This document shows positions 30,721-39,885 of a DNA stretch of 39,885 nucleotides, piece by piece. The DNA lies in assembly GCA_000695325.1 (NCBI GenBank), contig AVPN01000023.1, forward strand, positions 90,145 through 130,029. Direction: 5' to 3'. This DNA comes from Pleurobrachia bachei (taxonomy: Eukaryota > Ctenophora > Tentaculata > Cydippida > Pleurobrachiidae). The stretch's first letter is position 1. Every line of letters starts with the position of its first letter. Below the pieces are notes generated by a model. That model saw nothing but the letters and a program-made list of their open reading frames with translations, had not been told where the DNA came from and made no database searches. The translations under genes and the position numbers were made by a program.

Positions 30721-31375
30721 ACCAAAGCACTTAGCAGTGAAAACTAGATTACAAGATTACAAATTACAAGATTACAAGATTGTGATTAGTGAAACTAAGT
30801 CGATCCCTCATACTGGATACTCATACACCGTGAAAAATCGAAAGAGGGAAAGAGAAAATAGAAAAAGGAAACGGTGATTTGGTGATATTGATGATTATGG
30901 AAAATTAAGGTTCCTTAATTTTCGTATTGAATAGTGGCATAACCACCTGCAGACCTGCAGACCCTTTAAAACTGGGGACTGCTGCAGTTTGGCAGGTGTC
31001 CGACTGCAGCAACAGCACCTGCAAAACTCGAAATTTTATTGACTCAAAATTCAAAAATTGCAGATAAGAAAAGTTTTCACATCTCAAGCTCAGCTCAGAA
31101 TTATTTCGTTCAACTGCGGTGCCAAATTGCAAGCAAATTGGAACGCGCGATTAAAAACAATGAACGCGCTGCATATTTAAGCCGCGCGTTGTAAAATTTA
31201 ACTTTGATTCAGCAAGTTTCTCGCTCATTTTCGACGAAAATTTCCAAATTCATCCGAAAAATTTCTAGTCTGGCACATCGAAGCTTTAAAGAGGTTATTA
31301 TGCGATTGGAAGGACAATTGTAGGCTTCTGTGTTATCCAGGGTATTAGTAACAGTTCTATTCAGAATCAGGGATG
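30721..31375. repeat. ~0.65-kb repeat, copy 1
   Basis: It is repeated at 31952-32604 with short indels. Both copies contain CCTTAATTTTC, GGCAGGTGTCCGACTGCAGC, TGCATATTTAAGCCGCGCGT and end in TTCAGAATCAGGGAT. No coding capacity was seen. Copy 2 sits right upstream of the intact GTPase gene, so the repeat may carry its promoter region. Confidence 0.85.
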
Positions 31376-31886
31376 ATGATGATGACCAAGGACTTGGATC
31401 CATTGCATCCTATATTCGCTTCGCGAATAATAGGATCCCGCCCTGTCCACTGCATAAACTCGCGTGCGCGCAATAAAAGCACACTTTTCAGCAGTGAGAG
31501 AGCTCAGATGAGAGAATTCGCGCGCTACAGACCATTTAGGAGGCCTTTTTATCTGACCTAGCACTACTCAAACGTCAAGTATCGCCTCATTTCGCATCGT
31601 GATGAATCGGCGGGTATTTTCCCATACTCACAAGACCATGACGATTCACCCAGTACCCGCAGATTGTCCGAGAACAGCGTAGGAGCTTGCAGCCAGGTCT
31701 TTAAAGATTGGTCATGTTTAGCGTCAATTTTGACCAACTATTCTTCAAATGCTGATACTCGCGGGTATTTTCCCTAAAACTACAGACAATTATCTGTCAG
31801 GAGCAACAAACGAGATGCAAATCGGTTCAGTAGTTCCTTGCAGCCAGGTCTTGGAACAAGTTTACCCTAAAATCAATAACTGAGCG
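31376..31886. other. Spacer with two diverged ~100-bp direct repeats
   Basis: GCGGGTATTTTCCC and TTGCAGCCAGGTCTT each occur twice in the same order (31613-31702 and 31751-31852). No gene was seen. Confidence 0.6.
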
Positions 31887-31945
31887 GAAGCCTGTATGTG
31901 AGATCGATCTCGGTCGCTGCGCGACCTCGATCTCACTCAGGCTTC
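31887..31945. repeat. 59-bp palindromic element, copy 1
   Basis: GAAGCCTGTATGTGAGATCG pairs with CGATCTCACTCAGGCTTC around GGTCGCTGCGCGACC. The element and its right flank CATGTAGCCAAACCA recur at 34498-34556, at the left border of the second GTPase unit. Confidence 0.9.
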
Positions 31946-31951
31946 CATGTA

Positions 31952-32604
31952 GCCAAACCACTTAGCAGTGAAAACTAAATGGCATGGGCAGTGGGCACCA
32001 TACAGCTTGTGATTAGTGAAACTAAGTCGATCCCTCATACTGGATACTCATACACCGTGAAAAATCGAAAGAGGGACAGAGAAAATAGAAAAAGGAAACG
32101 GTGATTCGGTGATATTGATGATTATGGAAAATTAAGGTTCCTTAATTTTCCTATTGAATAGTGGCATAACCACCTGCAGACCTGCAGACCCTTTAAAGTT
32201 GGGGACTGCTGCAGTTTGGCAGGTGTCCGACTGCAGCAACAGCACCTGCCAAACTCGAAATTTTATTGACTAAAAATTCAAAAATTGCGGAAAAGTTTTC
32301 ACATCTCAAGCTCAGCTCAGAATTATTTCTTTCTACCGCGGTGCCAAATTGCAAGCAAATTGGAACGCGCGATTAAAAACAATGAAAGCGCTGCATATTT
32401 AAGCCGCGCGTTGTAAAATTTAACTTTGATTCAGCAAGTTTCTCGCTCTAAAAGCTGCTTTTAAAGGTTTAAGTAGGCTTTTTAAAGATCAGACCGTGGT
32501 CGAAGCTTTAAAGTTTAAAGAGGTTATCAATGCGATTGGAAGGACAATTGTAGGCTTCTGTGTTATCCAGGGTATTAGTAACAGTTCTATTCAGAATCAG
32601 GGAT
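31952..32604. repeat. ~0.65-kb repeat, copy 2
   Basis: Second copy of 30721-31375. It lies between the palindromic element and the GTPase start codon (32725). The corresponding place before the second GTPase copy lacks it. Confidence 0.85.
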
Positions 32605-32724
32605 AACTTTGCCGTAAATAAAGGTTACCACGGACCACCAGAGATCAACCAAATTACTTAATACTTAACATTAATTTTCTTTTGTGAGTGGTATATTAAA
32701 TGCATGATTTACGTTTAGTAAACA

Positions 32725-33312
32725 ATGGAAGAGGATACGTTTTATCCAGTGGCTAATACAGATTTTCCACGCCTAAGATTTGTTGTAATCGGTTTTGGCA
32801 CCATGGGTAAATCTTGCATGCTGATTCGATACTTCAGAAAGGCATTTCCCGAGATATATGTTCCAACTGTTGTGGATCACGATTCTCTAGATGTAGAGTG
32901 TGAGGGTAAAATGTACAACGTGTTTGCCTATGATACAAGTTGTGCAGAGGACGTATGGAGAGGACCTCTGTATTACCCCCAAACCGATGTGTATCTGTTG
33001 CTTAATGCTGTGAACCAAAGAGACCGGTTGGAAGAAGTTGAATCGCATTGGTGGCCAAAACTGAAACATCATTGTCCTGGAGTTCCTGTAATTTTGGTGG
33101 GATCAAAGGTGGACTTGAGGGATGAGAACAGTGTGAGTTTTAAGGAGGGCCATCAGATGGCTAAAAAGATTGGAGCAGCTTGCTATATGGAGTGTTCGTC
33201 TAAAGATGACTTTGGAGTTACAGAGGTTTTCGAGGCAGCAATTAAATTAAGCGGCCAATACCGAGCAACCAGAAAGGGCAAAAAGAAAAGGTGCAAATGT
33301 AATTTGTTATAA
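32725..33312 (+). CDS. Atypical Rho-family small GTPase lacking the catalytic glutamine
   Basis: Intronless, 195 residues. The order is P-loop GFGTMGKS (23-30, with Lys29 and Ser30 kept), switch I YVPTV with the Mg-binding Thr48, switch II DTSCAED (70-76), base-recognition SKVD (127-130), ECSSK (the SAK motif) and a polybasic tail with CNLL (192-195). The Rho relationship is seen in YPQTDV, PVILVGSKVDLRD and the CaaL box for geranylgeranylation; a preceding Cys (CKCNLL) could be palmitoylated. In canonical Rho the switch II motif is DTAGQED. Here Gly is Cys and the catalytic Gln is Ala74, and the next segment is one residue short. By analogy with GTPase-deficient Rnd/RhoH-type proteins, it should hydrolyse GTP poorly and be controlled by abundance rather than by GAPs. 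That is inference. It belongs to a tandem duplication with 34666-35266. Confidence 0.88.
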   Translation: MEEDTFYPVANTDFPRLRFVVIGFGTMGKSCMLIRYFRKAFPEIYVPTVVDHDSLDVECEGKMYNVFAYDTSCAEDVWRGPLYYPQTDVYLLLNAVNQRDRLEEVESHWWPKLKHHCPGVPVILVGSKVDLRDENSVSFKEGHQMAKKIGAACYMECSSKDDFGVTEVFEAAIKLSGQYRATRKGKKKRCKCNLL

Positions 33313-33542
33313 GTCCTTTTTATAATTATGTGTATATAGTTTGAAGTTTAAAAGTGGGCCGTTGTTGACATTTTTTGAATCTTTACTTCTGAATATCTTA
33401 GTTTATGTCTTTAGTGACTTAAGATAAACACTCTGTACATATTTCAATTATTTTGCTTTCTAAACTTTCAGATCGTGAACTATTTTTGCTGATTTTATGT
33501 TAGTAAGGATCCTAATCACTACACACAACTACCTTGTTTAGG

Positions 33543-34229
33543 ATGCCGTTAGTTCGAGGCCCTCGGTCCCAGCTCTATACAGACTCGAGCCAACCACGGC
33601 CTGCACACTTCACCGAGGTGGAAACACTCCGAGATGCCCTACTGCGGAGTCAACAGGAGGTTCTGAAGATGAGAGAACAGATGGAGTTCTTGGCATTCCT
33701 TGTCAAGAGAGCGTGGATGGGTGATAGAGCGGCCATGTCTGATGTCGCTGCTATCATAGGTAGGTGAGATCTTTGAAATTTTTATATGCGATACCTTACT
33801 CTCGTTTGTTTTCTTCAAACAAGGCACTGCAGTATATGTGAGATTATTAGTTTAAAAGGTGGTTTTTGGTTGCTACTCAACAAGTGTTTCATTGAAGAAA
33901 AAAAACAGTGTGATTCGTGACACGCTAGTGACCAGTGCAGTCACGAATCACTCCAATATCCACAGCTGTTCTTTTACTGCCTCTCTGCTATGTGCTATAT
34001 GCCGTAATCCCCAAACTAAATTCCCCGATCTTGTTGCCATAGCAACTCCCCACATCAATTTCAATGCTGTGGTATCGCCTTACCAAACAGGCAGAGAGAG
34101 TGAGAGAATAGAATAGGAGAGAGGGGAGCACAACTTACATTATCTGCAGCTACCACTACCTTTCGGCTTTCAGGTGTCAACGGAAAGAGTCTTGAGGAAA
34201 ATCTGACAGCTTTCACAGAGTCTATGACG
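33543..34229 (+). CDS. Duplicate 5' exons of the coiled-coil gene (possible alternative first exons)
   Basis: Exons 33543-33759 and 34174-34229 encode 72 residues starting MPLVRGPRSQLYTDSSQPRP plus GVNGKSLEENLTAFTESMT. They are the same as exons 1-2 of the gene at 35493, apart from one residue (Ala21 instead of Pro). Nucleotides differ at 24 codons in exon 1, 23 of them silent. Both donors (GTAGGT, GTAAAT) are intact. No copy of exon 3 follows before the second unit starts, so these exons either splice on to 36308 (phase 0 fits), acting as an alternative promoter and first exons, or form a truncated copy. The silent-only divergence argues they are still translated. The protein is predicted helical (ETLRDALLRSQQEVLKMREQ), likely a coiled coil; no family is recognised. 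Confidence 0.65.
33909..33951. repeat. Hairpin in intron 1 of the duplicated coiled-coil exons
   Basis: GTGATTCGTGAC and GTCACGAATCAC are perfect inverted arms around CTAGTGACC-type sequence. The corresponding hairpin is present in the second copy (about 35868-35903). Confidence 0.8.
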
Positions 34230-34399
34230 GTAAATTATCACCTCCTTTATTCAGTCGATCGATGGAATCATTAATCGATCAAATGTCAATCATCACCTAT
34301 TTACCTATTCATTCGATCGATCGAATCATTAACAGTGGTCATCCGACATAATTTTCATGTCTCGACGTGGGTTTCGACGCGGATTTCGACGTGGAATAG

Positions 34400-34424
34400 C
34401 AGGCGTTCAGTTAATGAACGCCTG
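34400..34424. repeat. Perfect 25-bp hairpin
   Basis: CAGGCGTTCA-GTTAA-TGAACGCCTG, in the spacer between the two duplicated units, beside three TTCGACG-type repeats (34353-34392). Confidence 0.85.
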
Positions 34425-34497
34425 TTGACAACAGTGTTGTGCGCGGCTCATTGGCACGTGCATCTTGAGCGCTGGCAGGCTTCTATGTAACTGAGCG

Positions 34498-34556
34498 GAA
34501 GCCTGTATGTGAGATCGATCTCGGTCGCTGCGCGACCTGGATCTCACTCAGGCTTC
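34498..34556. repeat. 59-bp palindromic element, copy 2
   Basis: It differs from 31887-31945 by a C-to-G change near the centre. It is directly followed by the start of the second GTPase unit (34571), so it marks a rearrangement border. Confidence 0.9.
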
Positions 34557-34665
34557 CATGTAGCCAAACCAAGGACCACCAGAGATCAACCAAATTACTT
34601 AATACTTAACATACATTTTCTTTTGTGAGTGGTATATTAAATGCATGATTTACATTTAGTAAACA

Positions 34666-35266
34666 ATGGAAGAGGATACGTTTTATCCGCTGGCTAATCC
34701 AGAACTTCCATCCCTAAGATTTGTTGTAATCGGTTTCGGTACCATGGGTAAATCCTGCATGCTGGTTCGATTCTTCAGAAACGCATTTCCCGAGATATAT
34801 GTTCCAACTGTTGTGGATCATGATTCTCTCGATGTAGAGTGTGAGGGTAAAATGTATAATTTGTTTGCCTACGATACAAGTTGTGCAGAGGACGAATGGA
34901 GAGGACCTCTGTACTATCCCCAAACTGATGGTTATCTTATATCTATTACTTAATGCTGTGAACCAAAGAAACCGGTTAGAAGAAGTTGAATCGCATTGCA
35001 ATTGGTGGCAAAAACTGAAACATTACGACCCGGGTGTTCCAGTGATTTTGGTGGGTTCAAAGGTGGACTTGAGGGATGAAGACAGTGTGAGTTTTAAGGA
35101 GGGTCATCAAATGGCTAAAAAGATAGGAGCAGCCTGTTATATGGAGTGTTCGTCTAAAGATGACATTGGAGTTACGGAAGTTTTCGAGGAAGCGATTAAA
35201 TTAAGCGGTAAATACCGAGCAACAAAAAAGGGCAAAAAGAAAAAGTGCAAATGTAATATATTATAA
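34666..35266 (+). pseudogene. Second atypical Rho-like GTPase copy, frameshifted
   Basis: It encodes the same P-loop GFGTMGKS, YVPTVVDHD and DTSCAED as the 32725 gene. After PQTDG a net 7-base insertion within TTATCTTATATCTATTACTT shifts the frame and gives a stop at codon 96 (34953). The rest continues in another frame to the same ending (KCKCNIL, stop 35266), with one extra 6-base in-frame insertion (two codons) near 34997. Downstream of the shift the protein is still well conserved with many silent changes, so the break is recent, or is a sequencing/assembly error in a short repeat. If real, only the first ~95 residues (P-loop to switch II) would be made. Confidence 0.8.
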
Positions 35267-35492
35267 ATCGTAAAACTTTTTAACAATGTGTATGTTTTGA
35301 AGTTAGAAATGGGCCAATATAAACATTTTTGAATCTTTACTTCTGAATATTTTAGTTTGTTCCTTTAGTCACTTGAGATAAACACTGTGTACCTACATTT
35401 GTACACTATTTTGCTTTCTAAACTTTCAGACCGGAAATTATTTTTGCTAATTTTATGTTAGTAAGGATTCTAATCTCTCAACTGCGTTTAGG

Positions 35493-38400
35493 ATGCCGTT
35501 AGTTAGAGGCCCTCGTTCCCAGCTCTACACCGACTCCAGTCAGCCACGACCACCACATTTCACAGAGGTAGAGACACTCAGGGATGCCCTGCTGCGGAGT
35601 CAACAGGAGGTACTCAAGATGAGAGAGCAGATGGAGTTTCTGGCCTTCCTTGTCAAGAGAGCATGGATGGGTGATAGAGCGGCCATGAGTGATGTCGCTG
35701 CTATCATAGGTAGGTGAGATCTTTGAACTTTTTATATGCAAATTGCAATATGTACCTCTTGTTTGTTTACATCAAACAAGGCAATGCAATATATGTGAGA
35801 TAATTAATTTTAAAAGGTGGTTTTTCGTTGTTACTCATCAAGTGTTTTATTGAAAAACGACAATGTGATTCGTGAGGTGCTAGTGACCAGCGGTCACGAA
35901 TCACCCCAATATCCACATCTGTTCTTTTACCTTCATATGCCGTAATCCCCAAACTAAATTTCCCGATCTCGTTGCCATAGCAACTCACCAACTCAATTTC
36001 AATGCTGTGGTATCTCCTTACCAAACAGTGAGAGAATGAGAGAATATACTAGGAGAGAAGAGAGGACAGCTTACATTAACTGCAGCTACCACTGCCTTTC
36101 AGGTGTCAACGGAAAAAGTCTTGAGGAAAATCTGACAGCTTTCACAGAGTCAATGACGGTAATTACCCGAATGTCACTTACTTCATTCATTCATTCGATC
36201 GAATCATTAATCGATCAAATATCAATCATCACCTCATTCACTATTCTGTATTTCATCCGATCCACTATAATATTGATAAATGATGTTATAACAATGTAAT
36301 ATTTCAGTCGGAGGGAGAGGATTGGAGTCATATGGTGGAGCATATACTCAGGGTGGAGAGATCCCGGCATACCCAGACTCAGAGTACCACTCACTTTATG
36401 GAGCGGAGTGCTGTACTGGACCGCCAACTAGACAACCATACCCCGTGAGTTTGCTGCCTAGAGCTGGAGACCCTCTTTTTGCGAGTGAGTGTTGTAGGTA
36501 TAGAACATGAGTTCCTGATCCTGTAGTTGTTAGACGTTTGTGTTGGATGCAGTGGCTCGCCTTGGCCTTCCTCGACCCTGTTAGAATACAACAATTAGTG
36601 GTTGTAGTGGTAGTTGAGGGAAAGACTTGGAATGAAGTGGATATGGAAATTGGAAATACTATTAAGATCTGATTGGTTGAGCATGCACTTTAGACTTTGT
36701 GAATAATTTGAACTGTCTCCCCTCACGTGACCAATAGATCCAATCGGTTCGATCCTTTCAAAGTGCCCCCTCACCGATCAAGCACACACAGGACCTTCAT
36801 AGATCCAGGGGACCTCTATACTACATTCCTAGCTCTTTGCCACGGCCTCACTGTCCAGTGTTATACTGAAAGGGTCGTCATACCAGTCCTTATTTTCTTA
36901 CAATTCAAATATTTTGCGTCTTTTGAATTCTCTGCTAAATTTCTCTCCTTATACAGCGTGTTCCCGTCCTATCTGAACAAATCAAGAGGAAACTTTAAAC
37001 AGTCACGCAGGGCTTCATCCGCTAAACCGATTAGACGAGTTGTGGTAACCAGCAAATCACCTTCAGGTAACCAGCAAATCACCCTCAGGTAACCAGAAAA
37101 TAATCTTCAGGTTTGTGATCAGATAGTGATCCTTTTAGAGATTGATACAGAGCCCGATCATGATATTCATTGAATCCAAATCTGAAATCATACTTAACCA
37201 CGTCACACGTCACAACTACCAGCGGCTATTATAACATGCAACCCCCCCCCACCATCAGGCGAAACTAGAACTATGGTAGATAGAGCACCCACGACAGCGC
37301 CTGCCCCCACTCCACAAGGTGGCAGTCCTCGACCTGTATCAGCCCCACCCATCAGGTTGGTGTTACGAGGTCACAGCTCTGTTGTTATATTGCATATAAC
37401 TGCTTTTGTCACTTCTGTTATTATATTGCATATAATTGCTTTTGCGGAGGGTTAATACCAGCCCCACCCATCAGGACGGGGCTGGGCAAGGGAGAAAAAC
37501 AGAAGACAGTGTCGGTTCATGGCAGTGAAGTGTTGATTGAACATCAGGGTCCTAGCAGGGTGAGTACTTAAATAGCAGCTGGGTGGGTGGGTACTGTAGG
37601 TAGGTGCATGTAGCATGGTTGCCGGTTGGTTGGCATGTATCTGTGTTGTAAAATTATGTAAAACTGTAAAACTGTGTAACATTTCATGTAAAACTGTGTA
37701 ACATATTGTGTCACATATGTTTGTGTTAGTGTGACAGGGCTGCCTGGAGAGTTACATGGGAAATTACATTTCAATTCTGTTTATATTTATTATTCACGCA
37801 TGAAAGTATCCGTCATAGTTTTACTTATTACTACGTCATGAGAGTCCTACAACTCTCCTGCGGCACCAAAGCACTATATCCAAATGTTTATTTTCACGGT
37901 CTAAATAAAACTGTAAAAGTTCAATATTCTATTCACATTCTAAGAAGACCATATTATGCCTCCCTCTTCCACAGCCAAGTCTTCGTGTCCCTAACATCAT
38001 GTTCAGTACATGCAATGTGCGTGCGACCAGATGGACAAATGCGTCTGTCCCGTGCTCCGTGGACCTAACGCCCGACCCTGGAAGGGAACCCACCGGTTTG
38101 GAGTGCCCACATCATCCCAGTTGTGGAGTGACCATGGTAACAACAGGGTCTCCAGTAAGGTGCTCAAGGAAAAGGATCAGATGTTTGTTGCTCTGCTCTG
38201 CGCTAACGGGAAGTGAGATCTAATAACGGTAGGGAATTGTAAATTAGAGCACAGCCAAACCTCGAGTTATCGGATAAATTTCCACCGATATTGAGGATTT
38301 CCCCCCGATAAATCCGATAAATCGAGGTTTGACTAAAATAATATTCAAAATTAATATTCATGTGGTATGAGTGTTTTTCGTATACCGTTCATGCAGTGAT

Positions 38401-38927
38401 AATAATAGTCAATAGGACCTCCTAAAAGTGGAATTAGCTTTATAACAATTATGCCGAAAATCACCTTGTAATTGACATCATATGCCCTGACTATAAATCG
38501 AGGTTTGACTGAAATAATATTCAATTATAACATTCGGATATGGTATGAGCTTGTTTTTCGTGTTGATACCAGTCATGCAGTGATAATAATAGTCGTTATA
38601 TCTCCAGGCAGTCTGTCTGTGTCAGTTGTGTGTGTGTGTGTGTGGGAGTGTGTCAATAAAAAATCTGAATCATTCATTGTCTTGTCCTGCATGCTAATTT
38701 TTACTATCTCTCTTTCTTTTTTCTCTCTATCTCTCTCTCTCAGCCCCTCTCTCCCCGTCTAGTTTCTTTCTCTCTCGCCCAATGGTGGACTATACGTTTC
38801 CTTCAATTACTAACTCCGTCACACCTCCCAGGGACCAAAACCCCCCTCCCGCCGGACCGCCATGAGAGACACGTATCTGCTACAAAAACGACTGGGTATT
38901 CCAGATGATGGTATTGTACTGATGTGA
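35493..38927 (+). CDS. Coiled-coil protein of unknown family, complete gene
   Basis: Exons in phase: 35493-35709, 36103-36158, 36308-36444, 36738-37066, 37259-37355, 37475-37559, 37975-38154 and 38832-38927 (stop TGA), about 398 residues. The N-terminus is helical and Met/Arg/Glu-rich (ETLRDALLRSQQEVLKMREQ, SEGEDWSHMVEHILRVERSR). The middle is basic and proline/serine-rich (FDPFKVPPHRSS, RRASSAKPIRRVV, APAPTPQGGSPRP). The end reads LLQKRLGIPDDGIVLM. I recognise no catalytic domain; a cytoskeletal or scaffold role is a guess. Two parts are uncertain. A hydrophobic stretch in exon 4 (about 36870-36955) looks like unspliced intron but has no clear donor. Exon 7 is open in a second frame from 38031 (see findings). 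Exon 1 is 13 bases after a TAG and has a near-identical copy at 33543. Confidence 0.7.
37042..37110. repeat. Tandem repeat containing splice donors
   Basis: Three copies of GTAACCAGCAAATCACCTTCAG-type 22-mers cover the end of exon 4 of the coiled-coil gene. Each copy carries CAG|GTAACC, so up to three donors are possible. Using the second would add 22 bases and shift the frame. Confidence 0.8.
38252..38334. mobile_element. Short Tigger/pogo-like MITE
   Basis: CAGCCAAACCTCGAGTTATC at the left and AAATCGAGGTTTGACT at the right are inverted termini with repeated CCGATAAAT inside (83 bp). The termini match the repeat ends in the CIMIP2 intron (2218-2242 and 2396-2421). A ~110-bp sequence starting in its right terminus is directly repeated at 38493-38600. 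Confidence 0.75.
38493..38600. repeat. Direct repeat of 38317-38425
   Basis: It shares ATAAATCGAGGTTTGACT, AAATAATATTCAA and TCATGCAGTGATAATAATAG with the sequence to its left. Both lie in the last intron of the coiled-coil gene. Confidence 0.75.
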
Positions 38928-39885
38928 TGCATGGAACATGCCGAAATGACTGGAAGAGAGATAATTATTGCACTGGTCCACAGAATTGAACTGATCATTA
39001 GTAGGTAGAAGGGAATTGGGAAACAGACTTGAAGACTGGCAAGGAGCTTGTGAGGGGTACGATTTGAACTAAGAGACTGTACAAATTACCTAGCTTTGTT
39101 GAAATACTGTGTGGGTGACCACCTACCGCCAGATTAAATGAAGCATTATTTAGGATTTATTTCAATGATTGAATATTGTTTCGATTAGCATGATTTTTAA
39201 ATTTTTAACCAAAATTAACGTATCTTTTATCGTACGATTTGTACTACAAAATGGTTCCCTAAATATCACACCCTTTTACCTTCCATTTTTGGCGGGACCC
39301 GGGTCTGTATAGGAAAACATCTTGCTATGCTATAAAACTACATTATTAGAGTATTAGACGGCTGCTACCTGGGACAGATCTCTGAGCAACCAACTGGTTT
39401 TTGTGAGACCTTGTTCTCCTAAACTGTACATCATATACGAGTAGGATTAAAGTTGCCGACTTTTAAATCATTTTCGAGCTATATTTTAACAGTTAAATCA
39501 GTTTTCTCTGCATACCTACATAATTGTGTATCGTTTTTTCAATAGCTTCTTTGACTTATTCTTGACGTCACGGCCGGGGCCAGGGACGAGTGGTTCAGCG
39601 TTAAACAATTACAAGTCTTAGATTTTGTATATAGGTTGTAGCCAATATTCTAATTATTACCCGAAACATATGGATTATCTACGAATATTTTCCATAATAA
39701 TGGTGCATGCCGAGTTGATTCTGAGGCAGCAGCCCGGTTCCCGATTCTAAAACAAGCTGGTGATCACTGACCGGCACGCGCTCACACCGAACGGTTCGAT
39801 AGTAGGGATGTGCGCGCGAGTGGCATCTGTTAACCATGCGAAGTGCACATGATGGGGGAGGGTTTATCATGCGCTGACGGGGGGG
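38928..39885. other. No recognisable feature
   Basis: AT-rich sequence becoming GC-richer after 39560. No exon, repeat family or RNA gene could be supported. Confidence 0.5.

Noticed and set aside
36727-37092. One continuous 121-codon exon with its own ATG
   Set aside because: The ATG lies before a TAG acceptor in phase with the previous exon; the start is better explained as internal, although the middle of the frame may be retained intron.
38031-38216. Assignment of the second-frame peptide to the TBATA (SPATIAL) family
   Set aside because: A loose resemblance (HRFG...W..H pattern) was noted, but it is too weak to support a name.

Overview
This window looks like nuclear DNA of an invertebrate animal, possibly an early-branching one such as a sponge. 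The evidence is compact multi-exon genes with GT-AG introns of about 80 to 750 bp, metazoan domain combinations (sushi/Ig receptor, ShKT-tailed papain-type protease, ciliary CIMIP2/FAM166-type protein, Rho-family GTPases, P450, a two-pore potassium-channel exon) and dense CT/GA microsatellites. The phylum is an inference; nothing in the sequence fixes it. One 120-base N gap (15740-15859) lies inside a CT microsatellite.

Layout. 1-2774: 3' part of a CIMIP2/FAM166-like gene (+), with an intron full of small transposons. 2775-5080: gene-free, with microsatellites and one fold-back element. 5078-7030: a non-LTR reverse-transcriptase fragment between two ~0.5-kb direct repeats. 7890-12274: a single-pass receptor (+) with three sushi domains, one Ig-like domain, a TM helix and apparently two alternative cytoplasmic tails. 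12650-14631: two copies of a ~0.5-kb repeat that flank a 217-bp fold-back element and an orphan K2P pore exon. 14632-18940: repeats, the gap and a near-identical 0.86-kb duplication. 18950-23772: a complete 12-exon cytochrome P450 (+). 24962-27271: pieces of a minus-strand gene starting with a CxxC/coiled-coil exon. 27512-28869: a minus-strand protein with RecQ motif VI and zinc-finger homology but no motor motifs I-V. 29260-30648: an intronless secreted C1A protease with a ShKT tail and a TATA box (+). 30721-36230: duplicated blocks carrying two intronless atypical Rho-like GTPases (one intact, one frameshifted), each followed by the 5' exons of a coiled-coil gene. 35493-38927: the complete coiled-coil gene (+). 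38928-39885: nothing recognisable.

The genes do not form a pathway or operon, as expected in an animal genome. The strongest local story is the tandem GTPase plus coiled-coil duplication. The GTPase has lost the catalytic glutamine of switch II. The duplicated first exon of the coiled-coil gene differs at 24 codons, 23 of them silently, so both copies have been kept as protein. The other main theme is mobile DNA: at least two MITE families, one with a matched empty and occupied site inside a single intron, and many fold-back elements inside introns. All exon joins were made by hand from splice signals and phase; transcripts would settle them.
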